Assembly: GCA_018700655.1 (NCBI GenBank)
Contig: JABIUG010000452.1
Span: 1-20,449 of the forward strand
Length of the DNA: 20,449 bases
Source of the DNA: Rhodospirillaceae bacterium
Lineage (GTDB): Bacteria > Pseudomonadota > Alphaproteobacteria > SP197
Direction: 5' to 3'
Shown here: positions 1 through 7,043 of the stretch, in pieces
Layout: each line of letters begins with the position of its first letter
Position numbering within the stretch: position 1 is the stretch's first letter
Position numbers and translations under genes: made by a program
Notes under the pieces: model-generated
What the model saw: only the letters and a program-made list of their open reading frames with translations
Database searches by the model: none
Told to the model about the DNA's origin: nothing

Positions 1-1
1 C

Positions 2-868
2 CTGATCGGCTCGTCGCTGGCACGAGTCGTGCGCCGCGAAGGCCTGGCCGACCGGATCGTGGTCTGCGCCCGACGCGACGAGACCCTCCAGACCGCCATG
101 GATCTGGGTCTGGCCGATCAGGTCACGAAAGACCCAGCCGAAGCGGCCAAGGACGCCGATATCGTGCTGATCTGCACGCCGATCGGGACCAACGGCGCGA
201 TTGCACAGGCGATTGCACCGGTGCTGAAGCCGGGCCAGATCGTCACTGATGTCGGCTCGGTCAAACAGGCGGTGATCGAGGCTGTCTCTCCGCATATGCC
301 CGAGGGTGTGCATTTTGTTCCCGGACACCCGCTGGCCGGAACAGAGAGCACCGGGCCCGAAAACGGTTTCGATACGCTGTTCGAAGGGCGCTGGTGCGTT
401 CTGACACCGCCTGAAGGCACGGATCAGGCAGCCGTCGAAAAGGTCGCCGAACTGTGGCGGCGGGCGGGCTCCCAGGTCGATGTGATCGACCCCGCGCACC
501 ACGACTGGGTGCTGGCGATCACGTCACATCTTCCGACCCTGATCGCCTTCAACATCGTCAATACGGTGGCCGACCTGGAAGAAAGCACGCAGCAGGAAGT
601 CATTAAGTATTCGGCCACGGGGTTCCGCGATTTCACCCGGATCGCGGCACAGGATCCGATCATGTGGCGCGATGTCTATCTCAACAACAGCGAGGCCGTG
701 CTGGAGATGTTGCAGCGCTTCAGCGAGGACCTTTCGCGTCTGCAACGAGCTATCCGCTGGGGCGAAGGCGACGTGCTGGAAGATATCTTCCGGCGAAGCC
801 GCGACATCCGGCGCGGTATCATCGACGCCGGTCAGGCCGACCCGCCGGAGCCAGTTGACCCGGGCTAG
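2..868 (+). CDS. tyrA: Prephenate/arogenate dehydrogenase (TyrA family), 5' partial
   Basis: NAD(P)-dependent oxidative decarboxylation of prephenate (or arogenate) in the tyrosine branch, cytoplasmic. The reading frame is open from base 2 and begins LIGSSLAR, the end of the Rossmann glycine loop, so only the extreme N-terminus is missing. The GTG at base 29 lies inside this domain and is not the true start. Further landmarks are DVGSVK, GHPLAG (bases 323-340) and SHLPT. The His at bases 527-529 aligns by eye with the catalytic His of E. coli TyrA. The second His of the common SHLPH motif is Thr here, as it appears to be in E. coli TyrA. No C-terminal ACT domain is present; the protein ends in a Pro-rich tail. 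It is convergent with the DUF2125 gene. A chorismate mutase gene lies 2 kb away. Family assignment is firm; prephenate versus arogenate preference cannot be read from the sequence. Confidence 0.95.
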   Translation: MIGSSLARVVRREGLADRIVVCARRDETLQTAMDLGLADQVTKDPAEAAKDADIVLICTPIGTNGAIAQAIAPVLKPGQIVTDVGSVKQAVIEAVSPHMPEGVHFVPGHPLAGTESTGPENGFDTLFEGRWCVLTPPEGTDQAAVEKVAELWRRAGSQVDVIDPAHHDWVLAITSHLPTLIAFNIVNTVADLEESTQQEVIKYSATGFRDFTRIAAQDPIMWRDVYLNNSEAVLEMLQRFSEDLSRLQRAIRWGEGDVLEDIFRRSRDIRRGIIDAGQADPPEPVDPG

Positions 869-875
869 AGCGGAT
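866..875 (+). repeat. TAGAGCGGAT motif at tyrA stop codon
   Basis: The ten bases TAGAGCGGAT begin with the TAG stop of tyrA. The same ten bases begin with the TAG stop of the zinc-ribbon gene at 9661. Beyond this core the copies diverge, although both contain GGTTCA/TTCAGGT-like bases soon after. It may be the edge of a dispersed intergenic repeat; two copies in 20 kb do not settle this. Confidence 0.35.
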
Positions 876-883
876 TCACAGGT

Positions 884-1912
884 TCAAAACCCCGCTTCGG
901 CAGGGATGACGGGGCCAACCGGATAGACCGGGATTGGGCCGACCGAGAGCATGCCGTTCTGGATCGAGACATCGACCGCAAGACGCTTGCGACCGTCATC
1001 CTGGCGTTGCGCCATGATGTCGAGCGCGGTACCCGCGACAACCGCCTGACCCGGCTCAAGGCTGCCGGCCTTTTCCATGGCTTCGAGCAGATCACGATAA
1101 CCCACGACATCAGCGCGAAACGCACCGATCGGACGCAACAGGCTGTCGAGAGCAAGCGTCCCGTCAGCTGCAACATCAAGCGGCGGCCAGTCGAGCTTGA
1201 GATCGGTGACTTCGATGACGCCGCCGGTCAGACGCCAGGCCTCAAGGCTTCCGGCCAGAGAACCCTGATCAGGCAGGTCACCGACCCAGCGCAGCGTGGT
1301 CGACACATGGGGAATGACGGCATCGAAGGGCGGCACGACATTGCCGGCCAGCCCCAGGCCGTTAATGACAACCGAAACATCATGAGCCGGTTCTTCCTCG
1401 ACCGCCTGGTAATCCAGCGTCAGGCCATCGGCGGTCACCGGCGGCTGGTTCAGTTCATGCCAGACCACGATGCGCCGGAACGCCGCATGCAACGTGCTCA
1501 TCCGGCCATCGTCCATCCCGATCGTGGCCGAGCCGCTATCCATCGTGACCGACAACATCCGCAAGCGCTCGCCATCGTCGATCTGCAGGGTCTGCTCTGA
1601 CGGCAGTTCAATCGCGAAGGATGCCAGGGTCCACGGTTTGAACCGTGCTATCAGAAACGGCCCCTGCCAGACACTTTCGCCGCTGCGCTCCTGCCACGTG
1701 ATCACCGGGTCCCTGACCCGGATATCAAGCGCAAAGGGGAATCCTGTGACCTCGGTCGTACTGTAGGTCGCATGCCACGCCTTGCCCGGCGCCGGAGCGG
1801 CCCAATAGGCAACCCACTCGTCGGAGCGAGACGCCATGACGTTCCAATAGACGATGTAAGCCACGACAAGCATGACCAGGACGGCGAGAGTGGCGATAAG
1901 GGCACGACGCAT
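884..1912 (-). CDS. DUF2125 family membrane-anchored protein
   Basis: A 342-residue protein of unknown function that fits the DUF2125 family of alphaproteobacteria. An N-terminal hydrophobic segment at about residues 4-23, with Arg at 2-3, should anchor it in the inner membrane with the rest in the periplasm. The body is beta-rich-looking, with recurrent phrases such as VTGFPFALDIRV and GLTLDYQAV. It resembles AsmA/lipid-transfer-like folds, but that is only an impression. The gene is convergent with tyrA and divergent from the cyclotransferase gene. The last residues, PVIPAEAG, are the usual translation of a common palindromic intergenic repeat, so the native C-terminus was probably replaced by repeat DNA. 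The ATG lies about 8 bases after a possible -10 box, and no ribosome-binding site is visible. Confidence 0.85.
   Translation of the reverse strand: MRRALIATLAVLVMLVVAYIVYWNVMASRSDEWVAYWAAPAPGKAWHATYSTTEVTGFPFALDIRVRDPVITWQERSGESVWQGPFLIARFKPWTLASFAIELPSEQTLQIDDGERLRMLSVTMDSGSATIGMDDGRMSTLHAAFRRIVVWHELNQPPVTADGLTLDYQAVEEEPAHDVSVVINGLGLAGNVVPPFDAVIPHVSTTLRWVGDLPDQGSLAGSLEAWRLTGGVIEVTDLKLDWPPLDVAADGTLALDSLLRPIGAFRADVVGYRDLLEAMEKAGSLEPGQAVVAGTALDIMAQRQDDGRKRLAVDVSIQNGMLSVGPIPVYPVGPVIPAEAGF
890..914. repeat. REP-like palindromic element overlapping the DUF2125 3' end
   Basis: The bases 890-905 can fold into a hairpin: CCC and GC arms pair with GC and GGG, with one C/A mismatch and a closing C-G pair around a TTCG loop. 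The outer CCCCG/CGGGG arms (890-894 and 910-914) are also inverted repeats. The sequence resembles the frequent CCCCGCnnnGGCGGGGATGACGGGG type of bacterial repeat. On the minus strand the stem is followed by TTTT and then the DUF2125 stop codon, so it may also act as a terminator for that gene between the convergent pair. Repeat identity comes from recognition, not from a genome search. Confidence 0.6.
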
Positions 1913-1920
1913 GGATCGAG

Positions 1921-1949
1921 GTTATAGGCGTTATTGCTGGCCGACTGAA
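1921..1949 (-). promoter_or_regulatory. Candidate promoter of the DUF2125 gene
   Basis: On the minus strand, TATAAC (bases 1921-1926) lies 17 bases downstream of TTCAGT (1944-1949). A transcript started from this -10 box would begin within a base or two of the ATG at 1912, giving an almost leaderless mRNA. This agrees with the absence of a Shine-Dalgarno sequence. The -35 box is a poor match. Confidence 0.35.
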
Positions 1950-2018
1950 CCCGCGCAGATGATCAAACCGCGATGCCGGTGATTGCCAGCGACGCTTTTG
2001 TTCCCTACATCACCGACC

Positions 2019-2591
2019 ATGAAGGCCGTCGGCGATCCCTCCCCGATTCTCCACACCGAAACCAATGGCGACATCTGGGTCTTCGGTTATGGCTCGTTGA
2101 TGTGGAGGCCGGGATTTGACGTCCTGGAGCGCCGCATGGCGCGCATTCACGGCTATCACCGCGCCTTCTGTGTCTATTCCCACTGGCATCGCGGCACCCC
2201 GGAAAAGCCGGGCCTGGTGCTGGGGCTCGATCGTGGCGGCTCGTGCCGCGGCGCGGTCTATCGGGTCGCAAAAGCAAGCGCCCGTGCCGCAGTCGACTAT
2301 CTCGATGCCCGTGAACGTGTCACCGACGTCTACCATCCCCACTGGACCACGGCGCGCACGGCGGAGGGCCATGTCACCGCGTTGACCTACGTGCCGCGCT
2401 ATCGCACCCATATCCAGTACGCGGGCAAGCTGCCGGCCGCCGAGGCCGCCGATCTGCTGGCCCACGGCGTCGGCAACTCCGGGCCGGGCTGGGAATACCT
2501 CGAAAACACGGTCGCCCACCTCATCGAAGAAGGCATCCGCGACACCCACCTGTTGGAGCTGAGAGATCGGGTACGGGTGATCAGAGGTTAA
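2019..2591 (+). CDS. ChaC-like gamma-glutamylcyclotransferase
   Basis: About 190 residues from ATG 2019. It probably cleaves gamma-glutamyl peptides such as glutathione to 5-oxoproline in the cytoplasm. The hallmark YGSLMW (residues 24-29) forms the substrate-binding loop, and LDARERV contains Glu99, the candidate catalytic acid of the family. GAVYRV and the C-terminal GPGWEYLENTVAHL region also fit ChaC-type proteins. An in-frame TTG at 1983 would add 12 unconserved residues. Neither start has a convincing ribosome-binding site, and ATG was chosen because the family usually begins shortly before the DIWVFGYGSL strand. Its stop overlaps that of the opposite-strand DUF4406-like gene by four bases (TTAA). 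Whether glutathione is the substrate is inference. Confidence 0.9.
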   Translation: MKAVGDPSPILHTETNGDIWVFGYGSLMWRPGFDVLERRMARIHGYHRAFCVYSHWHRGTPEKPGLVLGLDRGGSCRGAVYRVAKASARAAVDYLDARERVTDVYHPHWTTARTAEGHVTALTYVPRYRTHIQYAGKLPAAEAADLLAHGVGNSGPGWEYLENTVAHLIEEGIRDTHLLELRDRVRVIRG

Positions 2592-2926
2592 CGCCCGGCC
2601 TCCGGAACCTCGCCGATATCTCGATAGACCAGCCCGCCCCGCGCAACGATGGCGTCAACTTCGCGGTCAGCACCGCCGGAAACACCACCGATCCGCAAGA
2701 CGGTATCACAGCGCTCTGCCAGTGCCAGGGACATCGGCATCATCAACGCCTCGTAGTGTTCCACACCAGCGACCTCAATCATGGGCAGGGCGTTGTTGAC
2801 GCCAATCACCGGAACATGGCCCTTTTTCCAGACCGCCAGGGCGGCTGCATTCGTAGCCTTTTGATTGATAGAGCGTTGCTCATCGGTTGCCGTTGAACCA
2901 AAGGGGCCGGCGACCATGATCCACAT
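2588..2926 (-). CDS. DUF4406 / nucleoside 2-deoxyribosyltransferase-like protein
   Basis: A compact 112-residue protein with the outline of the nucleoside 2-deoxyribosyltransferase superfamily: an N-terminal strand then AGPFGS, a central ALMMPMSLALAERCDTVLRIGG segment, and GGADREVDAIVARGG, where the Glu of REV is placed like the acidic residue of this superfamily. It most resembles the DUF4406 branch, whose activity is poorly known. It begins 11 bases after the chorismate mutase stop and is the last gene of the nrdJ-aroQ set. A deoxyribose-related role next to a ribonucleotide reductase is attractive but is inference from position. The stop overlaps that of the cyclotransferase gene. A general nucleotide-binding role is equally possible. 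Confidence 0.7.
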   Translation of the reverse strand: MWIMVAGPFGSTATDEQRSINQKATNAAALAVWKKGHVPVIGVNNALPMIEVAGVEHYEALMMPMSLALAERCDTVLRIGGVSGGADREVDAIVARGGLVYRDIGEVPEAGR

Positions 2927-2937
2927 CGGTTTTGGGC

Positions 2938-3264
2938 TCAGGACCCAGCAGCCCGGGATTCTGCGATCGCCTCGTGATGGCGGATGACTTCGGCGATCAC
3001 GAAGGCCAGGAACTTCTCGGCAAACTCGGGCTCCAGCCCTGCTTCGGTCGCAAGGCGGCGCATGCGTTCGACCTGGCGGGCTTCGCGCGCAGGATCGGAC
3101 GGCGGCAGGGTCGTCTCGGCCTTGAGATGGCCGACCTTGCGCGTCAGTTTGAAGCGTTCCGCGAGCATCTGGATGATCGCGGCATCGAGATTGTCGATGC
3201 TGGCGCGCAGGTCCAGAAGCTCATCAGGGATCACACCCTGGGTCATGTTGTCGTTTTCAGCCAT
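2938..3264 (-). CDS. aroQ: Chorismate mutase, AroQ class
   Basis: A 108-residue all-helical chorismate mutase converting chorismate to prephenate, the substrate of TyrA (encoded at 2-868). Arg20, Arg37, Lys48, Asp57, Arg60 and Glu61 have the same spacing as Arg11, Arg28, Lys39, Asp48, Arg51 and Glu52 of the E. coli P-protein mutase domain, so the active site is essentially complete. The position of E. coli Gln88 appears to be His97 here. No fused prephenate dehydratase or dehydrogenase domain is present, so it is a free-standing enzyme. A GAGGA ribosome-binding site lies about 10 bases before the ATG at 3264; an alternative in-frame ATG is six codons in. It is 36 bases downstream of nrdJ and probably cotranscribed. 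Confidence 0.93.
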   Translation of the reverse strand: MAENDNMTQGVIPDELLDLRASIDNLDAAIIQMLAERFKLTRKVGHLKAETTLPPSDPAREARQVERMRRLATEAGLEPEFAEKFLAFVIAEVIRHHEAIAESRAAGS

Positions 3265-3300
3265 GATTTCGGTTTCCTCACCGACAACAGCCTTACCCGA

Positions 3301-5613
3301 TCAGGCGCATTTGGAGAAGCCGCACGAGGTGCAGAGGTTGCAGCCTTCCTGGTGGATCAGGCTGGCTTGGCTGCAGCGCGGGCAGGTATCGGGCAGGCGC
3401 AAACCGCCGCCCTCGCCCGCCGCACGGGCCAGAACCTCGACATTGTCGCCGCCATCGCGGTGGATGAAACCGATATTGATCATGTGGGTTTCGAGGATTT
3501 CTCCGATCGCGGCCAACAGTGACGGAACATAACGGCCATCCATCCACTGCCCGCCACGCGGATCGAACACAGCCTTGAGTTCCTCGACCACGAAGCTGAC
3601 ATCGCCACCCCGGCGGAACACCGCCGAGATCATGCGCGTGAGACCAAGGGTCCAGGCGTAATGTTCCATGTTTTTGGAATTGATGAAGACCTCGAACGGA
3701 CGCCTTCGGCCGTCGCGCACGACATCGTTGACCGTGAGATAGATCGCATGATCGCTTTCGGGCCAGCGCAGCTTGTAGGTCTGGCCGGGCAACACTTCGG
3801 GCCGGTCGAGCGGCCGGGTCATGTAGACCACCCCGCCAGTCTCGTAGGCATCCGACGGTGTTGTTGTCGCCGGCTCGTTCAGGGCCAGTTGCGTCTGGGC
3901 TGTGTCTTTCGGTTTGGCTTCGAGCACTGCGCCGGTGACATCGTTGGGCCGGTACGTCGTGCAACCCTTGCAGCCGCTCTCATAGGCCATCTGGTAGACG
4001 TTCTTGAAGGCCTCGAAGGCGATGTCCTCGGGCACGTTGATCGTCTTGGAAATCGAGCTGTCGACGTATTTCTGCACCGCGGCCTGCATCTTCAGGTGAT
4101 CTTGCGGGTGCAGGGTCTGGGCATCGACGAAATAGTCGGGCAACGGCGTCTCGGCGCCCTTTATGCGGCGATAAAGACGCACGGCATAATCGGAAACTTC
4201 CTCGGCACGGCGGCTGCCATCGGGCATCAGGACGTTGCGGGTATAGGAAAAGGCAAAGACCGGCTCGAGGCCCGACGAGATATTGTCGGCAAAGAGCGAA
4301 ATGGTGCCGGTCGGTGCAATCGAGGTAACCAGCGCGTTGCGGATGCCGTGGCGCGCGATCGCTTCCCTGACATCGTCATCGAGCTCAGCGACACTCTCAC
4401 CTGCCAGATAGGCATCGCGCTCAAACAGCGGAAAAGCACCTTTTTCCTCGGCCAGCCCGGCCGAGGTCAGATAGGCCTGACGCTGCAGGCGTTTCATCCA
4501 TGTTTCGGTGAGCGCCAGCGCGTCCGGACTGCCGTAACGCGCCTTCATCATGATCAGTGCATCGGCCAGACCAGTGACACCCAGCCCGATGCGGCGTTTG
4601 GCCACGGCCTCGTTGCGCTGGGCCTCCAGCGGGAAGCGCGAGACATCGACGACGTTGTCCATCATGCGCACGGCAGCAGCCACGGTGCGGTCGAAGGCTT
4701 CAACATCGAGTGCGGCGTCGTCGCCAAAGGGGTCGGTGATGAAGCGCGCCAGGTTGATCGAACCCAGCAGGCAGGCGCCATAGGGCGGCAGCGGCTGCTC
4801 ACCGCAGGGATTGGTCGCGCTGATCGTCTCGCAATAATTCAGGTTGTTTCTCTTGTTGATGCGATCGATGAAAATCACACCGGGTTCGGCATAGGCATAG
4901 GTCGCGCGCATGATGGAATCCCACAGCTCGCGTGCACTGACGGTGCGATGGACCATGCCGTTGAACTTCAGTTCCCAGGCGTCGTCATCCTTGACCGCGG
5001 CCATGAAAGCATCGGTCACCAGGACCGAGAGATTGAACATGCGCAGGCGACCGGCTTCCTGCTTGGCCTCGATAAAGGCTTCGATATCGGGGTGATCGCA
5101 GCGCATCGTCGCCATCATCGCACCACGGCGATGGCCCGCGCTCATGATCGTGCGGCACATCGCATCCCACACATCCATGAAGGTCAGCGGGCCCGATGCA
5201 TCAGCACCAACGCCCTTCACCCGCGCGCCCTTTGGCCGCAGCGTGGAGAAATCATAGCCGATGCCGCCACCGGCCTGCATGGTGAGTGCGGCTTCTTTCA
5301 ACTGATCGAAGATGCCGGCCATGTCGTCGGGTACGGTGCCCATGACAAAGCAGTTGAACAGCGTCACGTTCCGCTCTGTTCCGGCCCCTGCAAGAATGCG
5401 CCCGGCGGGCAGAAACTTGTATCCCGACATGGCGTCGAAAAACGCCTGCTCATGTCCGTCGCGGCCCGATTCATCCTCGGCCGAGGCCAGCGCGGACGCG
5501 ACACGACGCCAGCTTGCCTCGACATCATCGTCGACGGGCGAGCCATCGGGAGCCTTCAGGCGGTATTTCATATCCCAGATCTGCAGCGCGATCGGTGACG
5601 GCGCGTCGGTCAT
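3301..5613 (-). CDS. nrdJ: Adenosylcobalamin-dependent ribonucleotide reductase (class II)
   Basis: A 770-residue class II reductase that makes deoxynucleotides using a B12-derived thiyl radical, independent of oxygen. NCF (Asn87-Cys88) supplies one redox cysteine, and NPCGE (268-272) carries the radical-site Asn, Cys270 and Glu272. The phosphate-binding GSINLARF region and PTGTISL are also seen. The C-terminus is rich in cysteine (CPRC at 744-747, then C758, C761, C764, C769), forming the zinc-ribbon-like, redox-active tail found in many alphaproteobacterial enzymes. No N-terminal ATP-cone is apparent. The length is normal for this type. The ATG at 5613 has a weak TGGA-containing ribosome-binding site. 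A TACAAT box lies 34-40 bases upstream of it. I found no recognisable cobalamin riboswitch or NrdR box in the 123-base leader. Downstream genes are aroQ and the DUF4406-like gene. Confidence 0.96.
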   Translation of the reverse strand: MTDAPSPIALQIWDMKYRLKAPDGSPVDDDVEASWRRVASALASAEDESGRDGHEQAFFDAMSGYKFLPAGRILAGAGTERNVTLFNCFVMGTVPDDMAGIFDQLKEAALTMQAGGGIGYDFSTLRPKGARVKGVGADASGPLTFMDVWDAMCRTIMSAGHRRGAMMATMRCDHPDIEAFIEAKQEAGRLRMFNLSVLVTDAFMAAVKDDDAWELKFNGMVHRTVSARELWDSIMRATYAYAEPGVIFIDRINKRNNLNYCETISATNPCGEQPLPPYGACLLGSINLARFITDPFGDDAALDVEAFDRTVAAAVRMMDNVVDVSRFPLEAQRNEAVAKRRIGLGVTGLADALIMMKARYGSPDALALTETWMKRLQRQAYLTSAGLAEEKGAFPLFERDAYLAGESVAELDDDVREAIARHGIRNALVTSIAPTGTISLFADNISSGLEPVFAFSYTRNVLMPDGSRRAEEVSDYAVRLYRRIKGAETPLPDYFVDAQTLHPQDHLKMQAAVQKYVDSSISKTINVPEDIAFEAFKNVYQMAYESGCKGCTTYRPNDVTGAVLEAKPKDTAQTQLALNEPATTTPSDAYETGGVVYMTRPLDRPEVLPGQTYKLRWPESDHAIYLTVNDVVRDGRRRPFEVFINSKNMEHYAWTLGLTRMISAVFRRGGDVSFVVEELKAVFDPRGGQWMDGRYVPSLLAAIGEILETHMINIGFIHRDGGDNVEVLARAAGEGGGLRLPDTCPRCSQASLIHQEGCNLCTSCGFSKCA

Positions 5614-5647
5614 GACGTCGTCCAGGTTTGGTTGTCAGGAAAGTCGG

Positions 5648-5675
5648 ATTGTACTCCAGATCGGGAACTGGCGAA
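5648..5675 (-). promoter_or_regulatory. Candidate nrdJ promoter
   Basis: On the minus strand a good -10 box TACAAT (5648-5653) lies 16 bases downstream of a weak -35 box TTCGCC (5670-5675), about 35 bases before the nrdJ ATG. It sits in the 123-base gap after plsC, which otherwise holds a short direct repeat (ATTACGGG twice, just past the plsC stop) and no clear terminator. Confidence 0.4.
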
Positions 5676-5736
5676 AGCAATGTTCCGTTTCTGTTTCACA
5701 GGATTCTTTTGCAGGCGTGCCCGTAATCCCCGTAAT

Positions 5737-6456
5737 TCAGGCCTGTTCAGCGGCCTCAACCAACCGATTGGACTCCGATTCTATCCGTTCGGACAAGGTT
5801 TCCATAAACTCCCGGCGCGGCAGGCCAGGTTCGATGGGCGGAAGAAATGCGATCACCGCGCGGCCGGGTTTCTTGATCAGGCGTTTCTTCGCCCAGAACA
5901 CTCCGGTGTTGAGCGCCACCGGGACTACCGGGATACCAAGATCACCGTAGAGCATTGCGACACCGGTGTGATAAGGCGCGCTCTCGCCGGGCGGCACACG
6001 TGTGCCCTCGGGAAAGATCACGACATGGCGGCCAGCCGCGACCTCTTCACGAGCACTTCTGAGCATGCTCTTCAGCGCACTTGCACCGCCGGACCGATCG
6101 ATCGCGATTACCCCCAGGCTCGCGATCACCCAACCGACAATCGGGACCTGCACAATCTCGCGCTTGATCACGAAGCTGGCATTCCTGAGCAATGCCACCA
6201 GAGCATGCGTCTCCAGAGCCGATTGGTGTTTAACCGCAATCAGCACCGGTTCACGCGGCAGGTTTTCCAGGCCGATCACGTCAAGCTCAAGTCCGACCAT
6301 CACGCGCAGCAGCCGAATCTGGAGGCCGGAGAACCATCGTGCCAGTCGCGCTGCCGTCGGTCGTGAAACCAGCAGTAGCGGCAGGCCCGCAATGCCGGCC
6401 ATGACCATCATCAGGACCGAAAGGCCGACAAACAGGAGCGAGCGCAACCAGGTCAT
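5737..6456 (-). CDS. plsC: 1-acyl-sn-glycerol-3-phosphate acyltransferase
   Basis: Acylates lysophosphatidic acid to phosphatidic acid at the inner membrane. 239 residues, with an N-terminal hydrophobic stretch at about residues 5-30. Acyltransferase motif I is KHQSALE (His77 to Glu82), so it reads HX4E instead of the textbook HX4D. KRE at 98-100, the DRSGG block at 120-124 and FPEGTR (148-153) are the other blocks of the family. The start at 6456 is chosen because its ATG shares four bases (ATGA) with the ydcF stop; a longer reading to 6534 would run 26 residues into ydcF and adds nothing recognisable. It is the last gene of the ftsE-ftsX-ydcF-plsC operon, consistent with membrane lipid supply coupled to division genes. 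Confidence 0.93.
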   Translation of the reverse strand: MTWLRSLLFVGLSVLMMVMAGIAGLPLLLVSRPTAARLARWFSGLQIRLLRVMVGLELDVIGLENLPREPVLIAVKHQSALETHALVALLRNASFVIKREIVQVPIVGWVIASLGVIAIDRSGGASALKSMLRSAREEVAAGRHVVIFPEGTRVPPGESAPYHTGVAMLYGDLGIPVVPVALNTGVFWAKKRLIKKPGRAVIAFLPPIEPGLPRREFMETLSERIESESNRLVEAAEQA

Positions 6457-7043
6457 GCCGGTGGCCAGACAAGGCTCACGAGGTACTTGGTATATTCGTC
6501 GGCCAACAGCACCAGCGTTCGGGGATGACGCCACCAGGCCTCGATTCGCACCGTGTCGGGAAACACCGGATGCGGCACGATTTCTATTCCCGGCATGATC
6601 CGGCGAAACAGATTGAGGCTGCGCGGCATATGGTAATTGGCTGTGACCAGACGCAGCGACCGGCGATCACTGGCAGCCATCCAGATCTTGGTTTCCCGGG
6701 CATTGCCGACCGTGTGGTGAGCGTCGTGGCCAAGATCGATGCAGCAGGCGAGCGTCGTAGGGGCCTCGTCATTGATATCCAGAATGGTCGCGACATCCAC
6801 GCCCGAGTAAACGCCAGAGACAAACAACCGGTCGGCCAGGTCGGCCTCGAGCAATTCCAGTCCGACCGAGAGACGCCCGCTGCCGCCGGTCAACACTACG
6901 ATCGCATCGGTCTGTGTGGCGTTGTCCTCCACGGCCCTTGGAAGATGATCGACGAACCAGATGAAGCCGCCCGTCCAAGCCAGAAACAGGAACCCGAGCA
7001 GCGCCAGAAGACGGCGCGAACGTAAACGTTTGCCGCGCCTCAT
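6453..7043 (-). CDS. ydcF: YdcF/SanA-type DUF218 membrane protein
   Basis: About 196 residues. A basic N-terminus followed by a single membrane segment at about residues 12-31 suggests an inner-membrane anchor with the DUF218 domain outside the cytoplasm. The domain is recognisable from DAIVVLTGGSGRL (46-58), ADRLFVSGV and LRLVTANYHMPRSL. Members of this family are linked to envelope integrity (SanA, ElyC), but the reaction is not established. The start at 7043 overlaps the ftsX stop as ATGA; longer readings upstream only traverse ftsX in another frame. The stop overlaps plsC in the same way. Confidence 0.88.
   Translation of the reverse strand: MRRGKRLRSRRLLALLGFLFLAWTGGFIWFVDHLPRAVEDNATQTDAIVVLTGGSGRLSVGLELLEADLADRLFVSGVYSGVDVATILDINDEAPTTLACCIDLGHDAHHTVGNARETKIWMAASDRRSLRLVTANYHMPRSLNLFRRIMPGIEIVPHPVFPDTVRIEAWWRHPRTLVLLADEYTKYLVSLVWPPA

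Noticed and set aside
527..541. Loss of the second His in the TyrA SHLPH motif (SHLPT here) as a sign of inactivation
   Set aside because: The catalytic His of the pair is present, and E. coli TyrA also appears to have Thr at the second position, so the change is compatible with activity.
3661..5598. A 645-codon open frame on the plus strand opposite nrdJ
   Set aside because: It lies wholly antisense to a clearly conserved reductase, has His/Arg/Gly-rich low-quality composition and no recognisable domain; long antisense frames are expected in GC-rich coding DNA.
5614..5736. Cobalamin riboswitch or NrdR box upstream of nrdJ
   Set aside because: The 123-base leader is too short for a typical cobalamin riboswitch plus promoter, and I could not find the conserved B12-box bases or a pair of NrdR-like palindromes.
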